Shown: one piece after another, positions 35,602 to 44,177 of the stretch
How positions within the stretch are numbered: the stretch's first letter is position 1
How the letters are laid out: each line of letters begins with the position of its first letter
NCBI GenBank assembly: GCA_963847965.1
Contig: CAWKCG010000041.1
Location: forward strand, 58,421-122,420
From: Palsa-504 sp963847965
GTDB lineage: Bacteria > Actinomycetota > Actinomycetes > Streptosporangiales > Streptosporangiaceae
Reading direction: 5' to 3'
Length of the DNA stretch: 64,000 bases
Position numbers and translations under genes: made by a program
The notes under the pieces: generated by a model
What the model saw: only the letters and a program-made list of their open reading frames with translations
Databases searched by the model: none
What the model was told of the DNA's origin: nothing

Positions 35602-35805
35602 GAACGGGATGGGTATCGTCCCGGATCCTCCCGCAAGCCCGAATCCTCCCCTAAACCATGAAACGCAGCCCTCCCGGTTGCTGGTGGTGCGTCTGCGCTT
35701 GATGGTGCGCAAGTTCGTTCCGGTGCAGCCGACCCTAAAAAGATCTTGCAAGATCCGGGTTCCACGAAGCGCGGATCTTCCACGCAAATCTGGCCGGGCC
35801 GCAAA
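35602..35805. other. Convergent intergenic region with a 14-bp palindrome
   Basis: No gene. A perfect palindrome GATCTTGCAAGATC lies at 35742-35755, followed by an overlapping GGATCTTCC copy near 35780. As the region is between two gene ends it is more likely a relic or an unlinked binding site than a promoter operator. Nothing else is seen. Confidence 0.4.
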
Positions 35806-37032
35806 CTAGAGGTCGGCGAAGACGCCTTCGCGGCGGTCGTAGTCGTAGTGGTAGATCTCCCGGCCGTCGATGAACGCCCGCTCGGCGCGGCTCATCACGT
35901 CCAGCGGGTCGCCGGACCAGATCACCAGGTCGGCGTCCTTGCCCACCGCCAGCGACCCGATCCGGTCGGCGCAGCCGATGATCCTGGCCGGGTTGATGGT
36001 GACCGACTCGAGCGCCGTGACCGGGTCGAGGCCCTCCTTGACCGCCAGCGTGGCCTGGTGGATGAGGAAGTGGATCGGCACTACCGGGTGATCGGTGGTG
36101 ATGGCGATCGTCACCCCAGCCGCCGCCAGCCGGCCCGGGTTGGCCAGTGACCGGTTCCGCAGTTCCACCTTGGATCGGCTGGTGAACAGCGGCCCGATGA
36201 TCACCGGGATCGACGCGGCCGCGATCTGGTCGGCCAGCAGGTGCGCCTCGGTGCCGTGATCGATCACCAGGTCATAGCCGAACTCCCTCGCCATCCGTAT
36301 CGCGGTCGCGATGTCATCCGCGCGGTGGCAGTGCTGCCGCCACGGGATCTCCCGGCGCAGGACCCGGCTCAGGGCCTCGAGCTTGAGGTCGCGTTCCACC
36401 ACGGGTCGTTCGGGAGACGGGTTATTCTCCGCCGCGGTCAGTTTCGCCTGGTAGTTGAGGGCGTCCACGAACGCGCTGCGGATCACCGCCGCGGTGCCCA
36501 GCCTGGTCGAGGGGATCACGTTCCGCTCCCCGTAGACCCGCTTGGGGTTCTCGCCGAGCGCGGACTTCAGGCCGGCCGGCTCGCGCAGCACCATCTCGTC
36601 GACCGTGCGGCCCCAGCACTTGATCGCCGCGGTCTGGCCGCCGATCGGGTTGGCGGAGCCGGGGTTGACGTTGACCGCGAGCACGCCGCCGGTGATGGCG
36701 TCGCGGAAGCCGAGGTCGGCCGGGTTGATCGCGTCAATCGCGCGGACCTGCGCGGTGACCGGTTCGGTCTTCTCGTTGGTGTCCTGGCCGGCCCAGCCTT
36801 CGGCTTCCTCGTGGACGCCGGCGTGGGCGTGCGCGTCGATGAACCCGGGCAGCACCCACTTGCCGGTCGCGTCCACCACGTCCACGCCGGGCGGCACGGC
36901 GAAGCCGGCGCCCTCGACCGCGGCGATCTTCCCGTCTCGCAGCAGCACGACCCCGCCGACAAGCGGCTCTCCCTCGACCGGGACGACCCGGCCCCCGACA
37001 ATCGCGGTCCCTGCGGTGCCCGTCTCGCCCAC
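35806..37032 (-). CDS. Amidohydrolase family protein
   Basis: A 408-residue metal-dependent hydrolase of the imidazolonepropionase/adenine-deaminase-like superfamily. Metal ligands: FIDAHAHAGVHEE (H-x-H) in the first beta strand, a histidine cluster WRQHCHRADDI, LVIDHGTEAHLL and the aspartate in TIAITTDHPVVP. The N-terminal and C-terminal strands form the usual composite beta-sandwich (GSLAVGKDADLVIWSGDP). The lysine of the carboxylated type is not evident. Substrate unknown. It stands alone upstream of a bidirectional terminator. Confidence 0.85.
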   Translation of the reverse strand: MGETGTAGTAIVGGRVVPVEGEPLVGGVVLLRDGKIAAVEGAGFAVPPGVDVVDATGKWVLPGFIDAHAHAGVHEEAEGWAGQDTNEKTEPVTAQVRAIDAINPADLGFRDAITGGVLAVNVNPGSANPIGGQTAAIKCWGRTVDEMVLREPAGLKSALGENPKRVYGERNVIPSTRLGTAAVIRSAFVDALNYQAKLTAAENNPSPERPVVERDLKLEALSRVLRREIPWRQHCHRADDIATAIRMAREFGYDLVIDHGTEAHLLADQIAAASIPVIIGPLFTSRSKVELRNRSLANPGRLAAAGVTIAITTDHPVVPIHFLIHQATLAVKEGLDPVTALESVTINPARIIGCADRIGSLAVGKDADLVIWSGDPLDVMSRAERAFIDGREIYHYDYDRREGVFADL

Positions 37033-37191
37033 GCTTCGCCCTCCGCCGCTCGCCCCAGATCGACCCGGTTCATCTTAGACGTCGGGCACCAAGGGACTGA
37101 GGGCGCAGGACCTGTCAATCCAAACCGCGTCACCCAGTCGCCCTCGGGACCCGTGGAGCCCATCGGGCCAATAAACAGATCGCCGTGTGGC

Positions 37192-38577
37192 TTACTCGCC
37201 CCTGGAGCCGTCGATCCGCTCGCGGAGGAGGTCGAGATGGCCGCAGTGGCGTGCGGTCTCTTCGATCATGTGCGCCAGTGCGTACCGCAGCGTGAAAGTC
37301 ATCCCGGCACCGCGAGCGGGCTCATCGAGCGCGTGTCCGTCGATGGCCATGCGGGAGCGTTCGCACTCTTCGGCGTAGGCGGCCACGACAGCCGGGAGCG
37401 TATCGGCCGGGGTGATCGGGAAATTGCCGTGCGGGTCGTCCTCTGGCCACGGAAACGGCAGGTCAGCACCGGCGAAATCGATGCTGAACCAGAACCGTTC
37501 CACGCCGGCCAGGTGCTTGATCACACCGGCCGGGGTTAGTGCCGACGGCGGAACCGGCATGCTGAACGCCTGCTCGGAGGTCAGCCCGGCTACTTTGTTG
37601 ATCGCGGTTGCCCGCAGGAAGTCCAGCAGGCCGGTCAGCACCTGCAGCTCGGACCCGTTCTCCGACGGCCTAGACCGCGGCACCGGCGCAACGCCCGGGT
37701 CTGTCATGGCGGGCAACTCCTTCCCGTTCAGCTGGAGGGACATTCCTGTCTTGGTACCCGAGAATGACCACAGCCCTGAGGCTAAGGAGCCCAGGAAGAA
37801 CTCGGCCAGCACCGGCGTGAGCACCTCGGGCGGCGCGCCGTGGTCCTGGCCCTCCAGCATGACCAGGCGCGCGCCAGGTATCGCGGCGGTAGTCTCCTCC
37901 ACCGTGCGGTGGAACCAGTCCGGGCTGTTCGCGCCGCCCAGGACCAGGACCGGCACGGTGATGGCCGCCAGGTGGCCGGCCGGGACGCCCTGATCGCCGG
38001 TCAGCTCGAGGTCGTAGGGGAGCGTGTGGGTCAGCGCCTCCAGGCCCGCCCACATCGGCATCCTCTCCATCATCGTGACCACCTGGGCAGGCACCTGGAC
38101 GACATCGGTCATCCAGTACCGGACCGCGTCGCCGCGGCGCCCGGCCTCGACCAGTTCGGTGATCCGCGCCGCCGGGTTCGCCGCTACCTCGCGCGTCCCG
38201 CGGATGACGTAGGGCGCCTCATACGCCACGACGGCGGCGATGGGCAGGCCCTCCCACGCGGCGCGGAGCGCCAGCGCGGCCCCCGACGAATGCCCGAACA
38301 CGAACGCCCCGGCCCCGGCCCCGGCCCCGCCTCGCGCGGCCTCGATGACGGCGGCGAGATCGTCGACCTCGCGCTCGGGGGAGTAGGGCTGGGTGTCACC
38401 GCTGTCGCCGCGGCCGCGCCGGTCGTACGTGTACACGGTGAACCGGGCGGCCAGGTCGGCGGGGGGCACGAACGTCTTCCTGTCGCAGAACGCCCCGACC
38501 GCGATGATGAGCGGCGGGCCCTGCCCGGCCCGGTCGTACGCGATGACGGTGCCGTCCGCCGATTTCGTCGTTTCCAT
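37192..38577 (-). CDS. Alpha/beta hydrolase - DinB (DUF664) fusion protein
   Basis: A 461-residue fusion. Residues 1-270 are an alpha/beta hydrolase with nucleophile elbow GHSSGA, strand motif DRRGRGDSGD and the late catalytic histidine in EGQDHGAP. After a short linker (about 270-290) comes a DinB/DUF664 domain (LTGLLDFLRATAINKVAGL ... HMIEETARHCGHLDLLRERIDGS), closely related at its end to the separate DinB gene at 9895. At the border an AAGGAG Shine-Dalgarno (37717-37722) precedes an in-frame ATG at 37707, exactly where a stand-alone DinB gene would start. The two domains could thus be made as one chain and, by internal initiation, the DinB part alone. Confidence 0.85.
   Translation of the reverse strand: METTKSADGTVIAYDRAGQGPPLIIAVGAFCDRKTFVPPADLAARFTVYTYDRRGRGDSGDTQPYSPEREVDDLAAVIEAARGGAGAGAGAFVFGHSSGAALALRAAWEGLPIAAVVAYEAPYVIRGTREVAANPAARITELVEAGRRGDAVRYWMTDVVQVPAQVVTMMERMPMWAGLEALTHTLPYDLELTGDQGVPAGHLAAITVPVLVLGGANSPDWFHRTVEETTAAIPGARLVMLEGQDHGAPPEVLTPVLAEFFLGSLASGLWSFSGTKTGMSLQLNGKELPAMTDPGVAPVPRSRPSENGSELQVLTGLLDFLRATAINKVAGLTSEQAFSMPVPPSALTPAGVIKHLAGVERFWFSIDFAGADLPFPWPEDDPHGNFPITPADTLPAVVAAYAEECERSRMAIDGHALDEPARGAGMTFTLRYALAHMIEETARHCGHLDLLRERIDGSRGE
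37717..37722 (-). promoter_or_regulatory. Internal Shine-Dalgarno in the hydrolase-DinB fusion
   Basis: AAGGAG read on the minus strand, nine bases before the in-frame ATG at 37705-37707 that opens MTDPGVAP. It suggests a former separate DinB gene and possible internal translation of about 171 residues. Confidence 0.6.
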
Positions 38578-38659
38578 AAACCCTCACCTCGCGTCCTGAA
38601 TCGGGCGGCCTGCCCGCACTTACGACGAGCAGGCCGCGCCGGGTTCATCGCGACAGCCC

Positions 38660-39514
38660 CTACGCGCCCTTGCCGATCGCCGCGAGCTCGTCCGGGCTCA
38701 GCTCCAGGGCCGCGGCGGCGATGTTCTCCTCGGCGTGCGCGGGGGAGCCGGTCCCCGGGATCGGAAGGATCGATGGTGAGCTGGCCAGCATCCAGGCGAG
38801 CACGACCTGGCGCTCGCTCACGCGGTGCCGGCTGGCCGCCTCGGCCACCGCCGGATTGCTGTCGGCCTCCTGGACCGGCGCCCAGGGCAGGAACGTCAGC
38901 TGTTCCTGCTCGCACAGGTCGACCATCGACGCGGACCGCCGGTCGGTCACGTTGTACCTGTTCTGCACCGACACGATGGGGACGATGCGCTGCGCCTCGC
39001 GGAGCTGTTCCTCCGACACGTTGGAGACGCCGACGTGGCGGATCTTGCCCTCATCCTTCAGCGAGGCGATCGCGCCGATCGACTCGGCCAGCGGCACCCG
39101 CGGATCCGGGCGGTGGAACTGGTACAGCGGGATCTGCTCCAGCCTGAGCCGGCGCAGGCTGCCCTCGCAAGCCTCCCGCAGGTGGGAGGGGCGCCCGTCG
39201 GGGTCCCAGCGGTTGGGACCGGGCCGCACGAGGCCGCCCTTGGTCGCGATCACCAGGTCATCCGGGTACGGGTGCAGCGCCTCGGCGATCAGCTCCTCGC
39301 TCACCGAGGGCCCGTAGGAGTCGGCGGTGTCGATGAAGTTCACCCCGAGCTCTACGACCCGCCGCAAAGTGGCGATGGCCTGGTCGTGGCTGGGCGGATT
39401 GCCCCAGATGCCCCGGCCGGTGATCCGCATCGCGCCGAATCCGAGACGGTTGACGGTCAGGTCGCCGCCGACGTCGATGGTCCCCGCCGCTGCCGCGGTT
39501 GGCGGTTTGCTCAC
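38660..39514 (-). CDS. Aldo/keto reductase
   Basis: A 284-residue NADPH-dependent reductase of the (beta/alpha)8 aldo-keto reductase fold. Catalytic tetrad: Asp and Tyr in NFIDTADSYGP, Lys in LVIATKGG, His in YQFHRPDP. Nucleotide-binding segment LPIPGTGSPAHAEENIAA replaces the usual IPGT...H.EN. Members reduce aldehydes or ketones; substrate not predictable. It lies 82 bases upstream of the fusion gene on the same strand and may share its transcript. Confidence 0.9.
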   Translation of the reverse strand: MSKPPTAAAAGTIDVGGDLTVNRLGFGAMRITGRGIWGNPPSHDQAIATLRRVVELGVNFIDTADSYGPSVSEELIAEALHPYPDDLVIATKGGLVRPGPNRWDPDGRPSHLREACEGSLRRLRLEQIPLYQFHRPDPRVPLAESIGAIASLKDEGKIRHVGVSNVSEEQLREAQRIVPIVSVQNRYNVTDRRSASMVDLCEQEQLTFLPWAPVQEADSNPAVAEAASRHRVSERQVVLAWMLASSPSILPIPGTGSPAHAEENIAAAALELSPDELAAIGKGA

Positions 39515-39551
39515 GTGCTACCTCCTCCTCGTCACCGCCAGCCTCTCACGA

Positions 39552-39582
39552 TCTCCCCCCGCGCCCCCGCTGCGGGGGGAGA
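39552..39582 (-). terminator. GC-rich hairpin downstream of nhaA
   Basis: Perfect 11-base arms, TCTCCCCCCGC (39552-39562) and GCGGGGGGAGA (39572-39582), around a 9-base loop. It sits after the 3' end of the minus-strand nhaA fusion gene (39756) and before the aldo/keto reductase start, so it probably ends the nhaA transcript. Confidence 0.65.
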
Positions 39583-39755
39583 CCATGATTAAGGCCCACA
39601 AACTGCGGCCGACGCGAAGGCACCGGACAATTGCTTCGTTATCCCCCGATAAATGAAGCTTCGCCGATGAATTAAAGCCCCCGCAGTCCAAGGCTGGCAC
39701 AACGATTACTCTGTGTCACGGATGCTGAGCTGCTCTAATCCGGCGTGTCCACCGG

Positions 39756-41636
39756 TCAGGCGTTGATTACCACCCTGGCCTTGGCCAGCTTGACCGCCTT
39801 TGTCAGGGATTCGATGTCGTAGGCGCCATAATGCCTTTGCCCATTGACGAAAAAGGTCGGCGTTCCCGATACGCCGGAAAGATCCGCGGAATCCGTGTCC
39901 TGCCTGACGCGTTCGGCTCCCGCGTGCGCGCTCAGGTCCGAGGAGAACCGCTGGGTGTCCAGGCCTAGCGAGCCCGCGTACCCGAGCAGGTCGCGCGTCG
40001 TGAGGGCGTCCTGATGGTCGAACAGCAGGTCGTGCATCTCCCAGAACGCGCCCTGCGCAGCCGCCGCCTCGGCGGCCTCGGCCGCCAGTTGCGCGTGCGG
40101 GTGGACGTCGGTCAGCGGCAGGTGCCGCCAGACGTACCGCACGTCGCCGTGGTCCCTCAGCAGTTCCCGCACCGCGGGCTCGGCCTGCCCGCAGTACGGG
40201 CACTCGAAGTCCCCGTACTCGACCACCGTGACCAGGGCCTTCTCCGGCCCTCGCACGTGGTCTCTCGCGTCGTCGACCGGCACCGCCAGGTCGGTGATGA
40301 CCTCGGCCGTGCCCAGCAGCGCGCGCAGCCGCGGCCGGATGGGCAGCATGTTAAGCAGCCGGAAGACGATCCAGGTCAGGAGCGAGGCGGCCAGCGCCGC
40401 GGACAAGATCCCGACCTTCGCCTCGGCCAAGGACACTCCGTGCAGCGCCAGCGAGGCGATCAGCAGCGAGACGGTGAAGCCGATCCCGGCCACCGTCCCG
40501 GCCCCGGCGACCGCCCCCCAGCCCACCGGCGGCCGCAGCCGGCCGTGGCTGACCCGCGACACCAGCCACGCGGCGCCCGCCGTCCCGGCCGGCTTGCCCA
40601 CCACGTAGCCGATCAGGACCCCGAGCGTGACCGGCGAGGCGTAGGCGCGGGCCAGGAACCCGGCGTTGAGTACGACCCCGGCGTTGGCCAGCGCGAACAG
40701 CGGCACGATGACGTAGCTCGACCACGGGTGGAAGACCCGCGCGAGCCGGTCGTTCGGCGAGATCGCGGTCCGCACTACCTCGCCCGCCGAGGCGGCCAGT
40801 TCCGCCGTGGGCTGCTCGCGGAACAGCCGGAACGCCGCCGACGCCTGCTCCAGTTCCGCCCGCCTGGCCGGGTAGGCGTAGGTCAGCAGGCCCATCACCA
40901 GGCCCACCACGATCGGATCCACGCCCGAGGAGTAGAACGCCACCCAGGCCGCGATCCCGACCAGCAGGTACGGCAGCCCGTACTGGACGCCCCGGGCCCT
41001 GATCAACAGCACCACGACCAGGAACCCGAGCCCGGTCAGCAGCGGCGCCACCCGGATGCGCCCGCTGTAGACCACCGCGATGACCATGATCCCGGCCAGG
41101 TCGTCGACCACGGAGAAGGTGAGCAGGTAGGTGCGGACCCGATCGGGCAGCCTGCGCCCGACCAGGGCGAGCGCGCCGAGCGCGAACGCGGTGTCCGTCG
41201 ACATCGACATCCCCCACGCCGCCGCCGAAGGCCGCCCGGCGTTCACGATCAGGTAGATGCCGATCGGCACGAGCATGCCGCCGAGCCCGGCCAGCAGCGG
41301 CAGCGCGAGCCTGCTCCGCACGCGCAGTTCGCCCATGTCCCACTCGCGCCGCGCCTCCAGCCCGACCACCAGGAAGAACAGCGCCATCAGCCCCGAGTTC
41401 ACGAACGCGTGCGCATCCAGCGCCAGGCCCCAGCGGCCCACCGACACCGACAGCCGAGTGCCCCACACCCGGTCATAGGACGACGCGCTGACGTTCGCCC
41501 AGACCAGCGCCGCGACCGTGGCGCCGGCCAGCACCGACGCGCTCCCGGTCTCGGTCCGGAGAAACCGGCGCAGCGGCGTGGCGTTGTTCCTCAGCCAGGC
41601 CGTCCGCCCAGAAAACTCCGCCGCCGCCTCTCCCAT
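39756..41636 (-). CDS. nhaA: Na+/H+ antiporter NhaA fused to a DsbA-like thioredoxin domain
   Basis: A 626-residue fusion. About residues 1-400 are NhaA (FLRTETGSASVLAGATVAALVWAN; MALFFLVVGLEARREWDMGEL; the ion-binding region SVVDDLAGIMVIAVVYSG with adjacent aspartates; VGKPAGTAGAAWL). After a linker, the C-terminal 170 residues form a DsbA/thioredoxin domain (VEYGDFECPYCGQAEPAV, with active-site CPYC, and the cis-proline SGTPTFFVNG). The same fusion is known in other actinobacteria and is thought to place an oxidoreductase at the membrane. Start ATG 41636 is in a region without a strong Shine-Dalgarno. Confidence 0.9.
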   Translation of the reverse strand: MGEAAAEFSGRTAWLRNNATPLRRFLRTETGSASVLAGATVAALVWANVSASSYDRVWGTRLSVSVGRWGLALDAHAFVNSGLMALFFLVVGLEARREWDMGELRVRSRLALPLLAGLGGMLVPIGIYLIVNAGRPSAAAWGMSMSTDTAFALGALALVGRRLPDRVRTYLLTFSVVDDLAGIMVIAVVYSGRIRVAPLLTGLGFLVVVLLIRARGVQYGLPYLLVGIAAWVAFYSSGVDPIVVGLVMGLLTYAYPARRAELEQASAAFRLFREQPTAELAASAGEVVRTAISPNDRLARVFHPWSSYVIVPLFALANAGVVLNAGFLARAYASPVTLGVLIGYVVGKPAGTAGAAWLVSRVSHGRLRPPVGWGAVAGAGTVAGIGFTVSLLIASLALHGVSLAEAKVGILSAALAASLLTWIVFRLLNMLPIRPRLRALLGTAEVITDLAVPVDDARDHVRGPEKALVTVVEYGDFECPYCGQAEPAVRELLRDHGDVRYVWRHLPLTDVHPHAQLAAEAAEAAAAQGAFWEMHDLLFDHQDALTTRDLLGYAGSLGLDTQRFSSDLSAHAGAERVRQDTDSADLSGVSGTPTFFVNGQRHYGAYDIESLTKAVKLAKARVVINA

Positions 41637-41746
41637 ACGTAAACCCTAAAAGCACAAACCCGTTATGCCGAACGACCGGTGGTGCCCGTCTTGCGCATCC
41701 TCAACCGGCCTGCCCGCAGCACGGGTTCAGGGCGCGAAGCGGCGTC

Positions 41747-42427
41747 CTACGCCGGGCTCGGCGCCGGCCCGATACTCCGCGGCATCGGGATGAGCCCCCC
41801 GGACGAGTGCCGCCGATCCTGCCCAGCCCCCCGGGCGCGCACCTCGGCGCCGTTCCAGTCGTCGCGCATATCGGAGCCACTCCGGCTGTTTCCGCCGGGC
41901 CGCCCGCCCTCGAGTCCGGGGTGCCCATGGTCGTCGCCCTGGCCATTCTGGCCGCCCTGGCCTGTGCTGGCCCGCCGCCTCAGTTCCCGCCGCTCGTGCC
42001 AGGCGTCGGCCACCCCGTATCCGAAAAAGCCCGACGCCGCCACGAGCGTGAAGACGGCCGCGAACAGCAATCCGCCCGCCTGCATCAGGATCGCCCCCTC
42101 GAACAAGGCGACCGTGAGGAGCAGGAGTATCGCCCCTCTCTTGGCCCCTCTGGCCAGCGTCCTGGCCGGGTTGCCTGGTGGCACGGCCGCGACGGGCCCG
42201 GCCGCGGCGACGTCGGCGGTCCCGGCGGGGATGTCGGACGTCAGCGCCGCTAGTTCCGCGTAAGTCCGCGAGGCCAGCGCCTGACCGACTCGAGCGTCGA
42301 GCTCGTCTTTGTCCAGCCGGCCCTGCACGAACGCGGCCTTGAGCGTGGCCACCACGCGGTCGCGATCGGCGTGGGCCGCCCGCAGGTGGCCGCCGCCCGC
42401 CGGCGCGCCGTCGTCCGGTCCGGTCAT
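41747..42427 (-). CDS. DUF1707 (SHOCT-like) membrane protein
   Basis: About 226 residues. N-terminal DUF1707/SHOCT-type signature LRAAHADRDRVVATLKAAFVQGRLDKDELDARVGQAL, then YAELAALTSDIPAG; this class often occurs in actinobacterial membrane proteins. Two transmembrane segments (GAILLLLTVALFEGAIL; LLFAAVFTLVAASGFFGYG), then a charged Gly/Arg-rich cytoplasmic tail. ATG 42427 is preceded by GGGAGG nine bases upstream, which settles the start against the longer frame. Function unknown. Confidence 0.8.
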   Translation of the reverse strand: MTGPDDGAPAGGGHLRAAHADRDRVVATLKAAFVQGRLDKDELDARVGQALASRTYAELAALTSDIPAGTADVAAAGPVAAVPPGNPARTLARGAKRGAILLLLTVALFEGAILMQAGGLLFAAVFTLVAASGFFGYGVADAWHERRELRRRASTGQGGQNGQGDDHGHPGLEGGRPGGNSRSGSDMRDDWNGAEVRARGAGQDRRHSSGGLIPMPRSIGPAPSPA

Positions 42428-42505
42428 TACCGGCACCTCCCTGCCCTGGAGTGCAGCCAAAGCGTAACCCGGCCGCTCTCCAAAGGTTATCCGCCCGGTG
42501 GCCGC

Positions 42506-43294
42506 TCACAGGCGCCCCGCGTCGACGATGCGGCGCAGGAAACGCTTGGTGCGCTCGTCCGCGGGCTCGCTGAACAGCTGGGCGGGCGGCGCCTGCTCGA
42601 CGATCTGCCCGTCCTCCAGGAAGCACACCCGGCTGGCGATGTCGCGCGCGAACCCCATCTCGTGGGTCGCGATCAGCATCGTCATCCCGCCGGCGGCCAG
42701 TTCCCTGATCACGTCAAGCACCTCGGCCACCAGTTCCGGATCGAGCGCGCTGGTCACCTCGTCCAGCAGCATGAGCCTCGGCCGCATGGCCAGGGCCCGG
42801 ACGATCGCGACCCGCTGCTGCTGCCCGCCGGACAGCCGGTCCGGGTAGTCGGCCCGCTTATCGGCCAGGCCGAACCGCTCAAGCAGCACCCGCGCCTGCT
42901 CGCCGGCCTCGGCCCGGGACAGGCCGAGCACCTTCATCGGCGCCAGCGTCACGTTCCGCTCGACCGTCATGTGCGGGAACAGGTTGAACGACTGGAACAC
43001 GATGCCGATGTGCCGCCGCACCAGGTTCTGGTTCACACCGGGCCCGGTGATCGGCTGGCCGTCCAGCCAGATCGTCCCCGCGTCGATCCGCTCGAGCAGG
43101 TTCACGCAGCGCAGCAGCGTCGACTTGCCCGAACCCGACGCCCCGATCAGGCAGACGACCTCGTGCGGGGCCACCGACAGGTCGATGCCCCGCAGCACCT
43201 GGTTCGCCCCGAACGCCTTCCGGAGCCCCTCGATCCGCAGCGCCTCCGACCCTGCGACCTCCCCGGCGCTGTCACCATCGGCCGTTCGGGGCAT
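42506..43294 (-). CDS. Polar amino-acid ABC transporter ATP-binding protein
   Basis: About 262 residues, family PotA/GlnQ-like. Walker A GASGSGKST, Q-loop GIVFQSFNLFPHMTV, signature LSGGQQQRVAIVRAL, Walker B LMLLDEVTSALD, H-loop IATHEMGFA. Start ATG 43294 overlaps the permease stop by one base (TAATG). The third gene of a binding protein-permease-ATPase operon; imports amino acids. Confidence 0.95.
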   Translation of the reverse strand: MPRTADGDSAGEVAGSEALRIEGLRKAFGANQVLRGIDLSVAPHEVVCLIGASGSGKSTLLRCVNLLERIDAGTIWLDGQPITGPGVNQNLVRRHIGIVFQSFNLFPHMTVERNVTLAPMKVLGLSRAEAGEQARVLLERFGLADKRADYPDRLSGGQQQRVAIVRALAMRPRLMLLDEVTSALDPELVAEVLDVIRELAAGGMTMLIATHEMGFARDIASRVCFLEDGQIVEQAPPAQLFSEPADERTKRFLRRIVDAGRL

Positions 43295-44172
43295 TACTGG
43301 ACTGCCCCGGCCAGGCGGCGGGCCCGGTCCCTGGCGATCAGGCGGTCGGTGAAGCGGGCCAGCGGAATCGTCAACAGGAGGAACAAGATCGCGGCCACCA
43401 CGTAGCTGGAGTAGTTGAACGTCGTGTCGGCGTACAGCTCGGCCGCCTTGTTGGCCTCGATCGAGCCGAGCACGCCGACCAGCGCGGTGTCCTTCTGCAG
43501 GCTGATGAAGTCGTTCAGCAGCGGCGGGATGATCGTGCGGACGGCCTGCGGCAGGATCACGTGCCGCAGCGAGGTCCACTCAGAAAGCCCCAGCGAGCGC
43601 GCCGCGGCGACCTGGCTGCGGTGCACCGAGTTGAGCCCGGCGCGGTAGACCTCGGACACGTAGGCCGAGTACGAGATAGTCAGCGCGGCCACGCCGTAGA
43701 CCGCCGCGGACTGGTACGAGATCACCTTCAGCTCGAGCGCCGGAGCGCCGAACCCGATCGCGAAGATGAGCAGGATCAGCGGCACGCCCCGGCAGACGTC
43801 GACGTAGATGGTGGACACCACCCGCAGCGGCAGCAGCACCGGCCCGGTGGACTGCCGGATCACGGCCACGACCAGCGCCACGATGAGGATCAGCACCTCG
43901 GCGATACAGAACATCCGGATGTTCAGCCAGATGGCCGCGCCGACCGAGTAGTAGCCCTGCCGGGGGTTGCCGATGAACGCCCGCCACATGTTGGTCGGGT
44001 TGAAGAACGTATGCCTGACCGCCTCGCTGCCCGGCGCCACCAGGAAGATGGCCACCAGCGCGGCCAGCACGACGACCGTGCTCGCGGTGGACAGCGCCAG
44101 GCCGCGGCGGCCGCCCTCGCCCAGCATCTTGGACCGCCGCGCCGACAGGTCGGGCAGCCCGCTGACCTCCAC
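43294..44172 (-). CDS. Polar amino-acid ABC transporter permease
   Basis: A 292-residue HisM/GlnP-type permease with about five to six helices and the EAA loop HRSQVAAARSLGLSEWTSLRHVILPQAVR. The start is GTG 44172, five bases after the binding-protein stop; GGAG overlaps the stop. An N-terminal cytoplasmic extension (about 30 residues, LSARRSKMLGEGGRRG) is longer than in typical GlnP. It is followed, overlapping, by the ATPase gene. Confidence 0.9.
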   Translation of the reverse strand: MEVSGLPDLSARRSKMLGEGGRRGLALSTASTVVVLAALVAIFLVAPGSEAVRHTFFNPTNMWRAFIGNPRQGYYSVGAAIWLNIRMFCIAEVLILIVALVVAVIRQSTGPVLLPLRVVSTIYVDVCRGVPLILLIFAIGFGAPALELKVISYQSAAVYGVAALTISYSAYVSEVYRAGLNSVHRSQVAAARSLGLSEWTSLRHVILPQAVRTIIPPLLNDFISLQKDTALVGVLGSIEANKAAELYADTTFNYSSYVVAAILFLLLTIPLARFTDRLIARDRARRLAGAVQ

Positions 44173-44177
44173 GGAAC

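Noticed and set aside
42506..43294. Missing ATPase of the polyamine-type operon being the amino-acid ATPase
   Set aside because: That gene is on the opposite strand, overlaps its own permease and belongs to the amino-acid operon.
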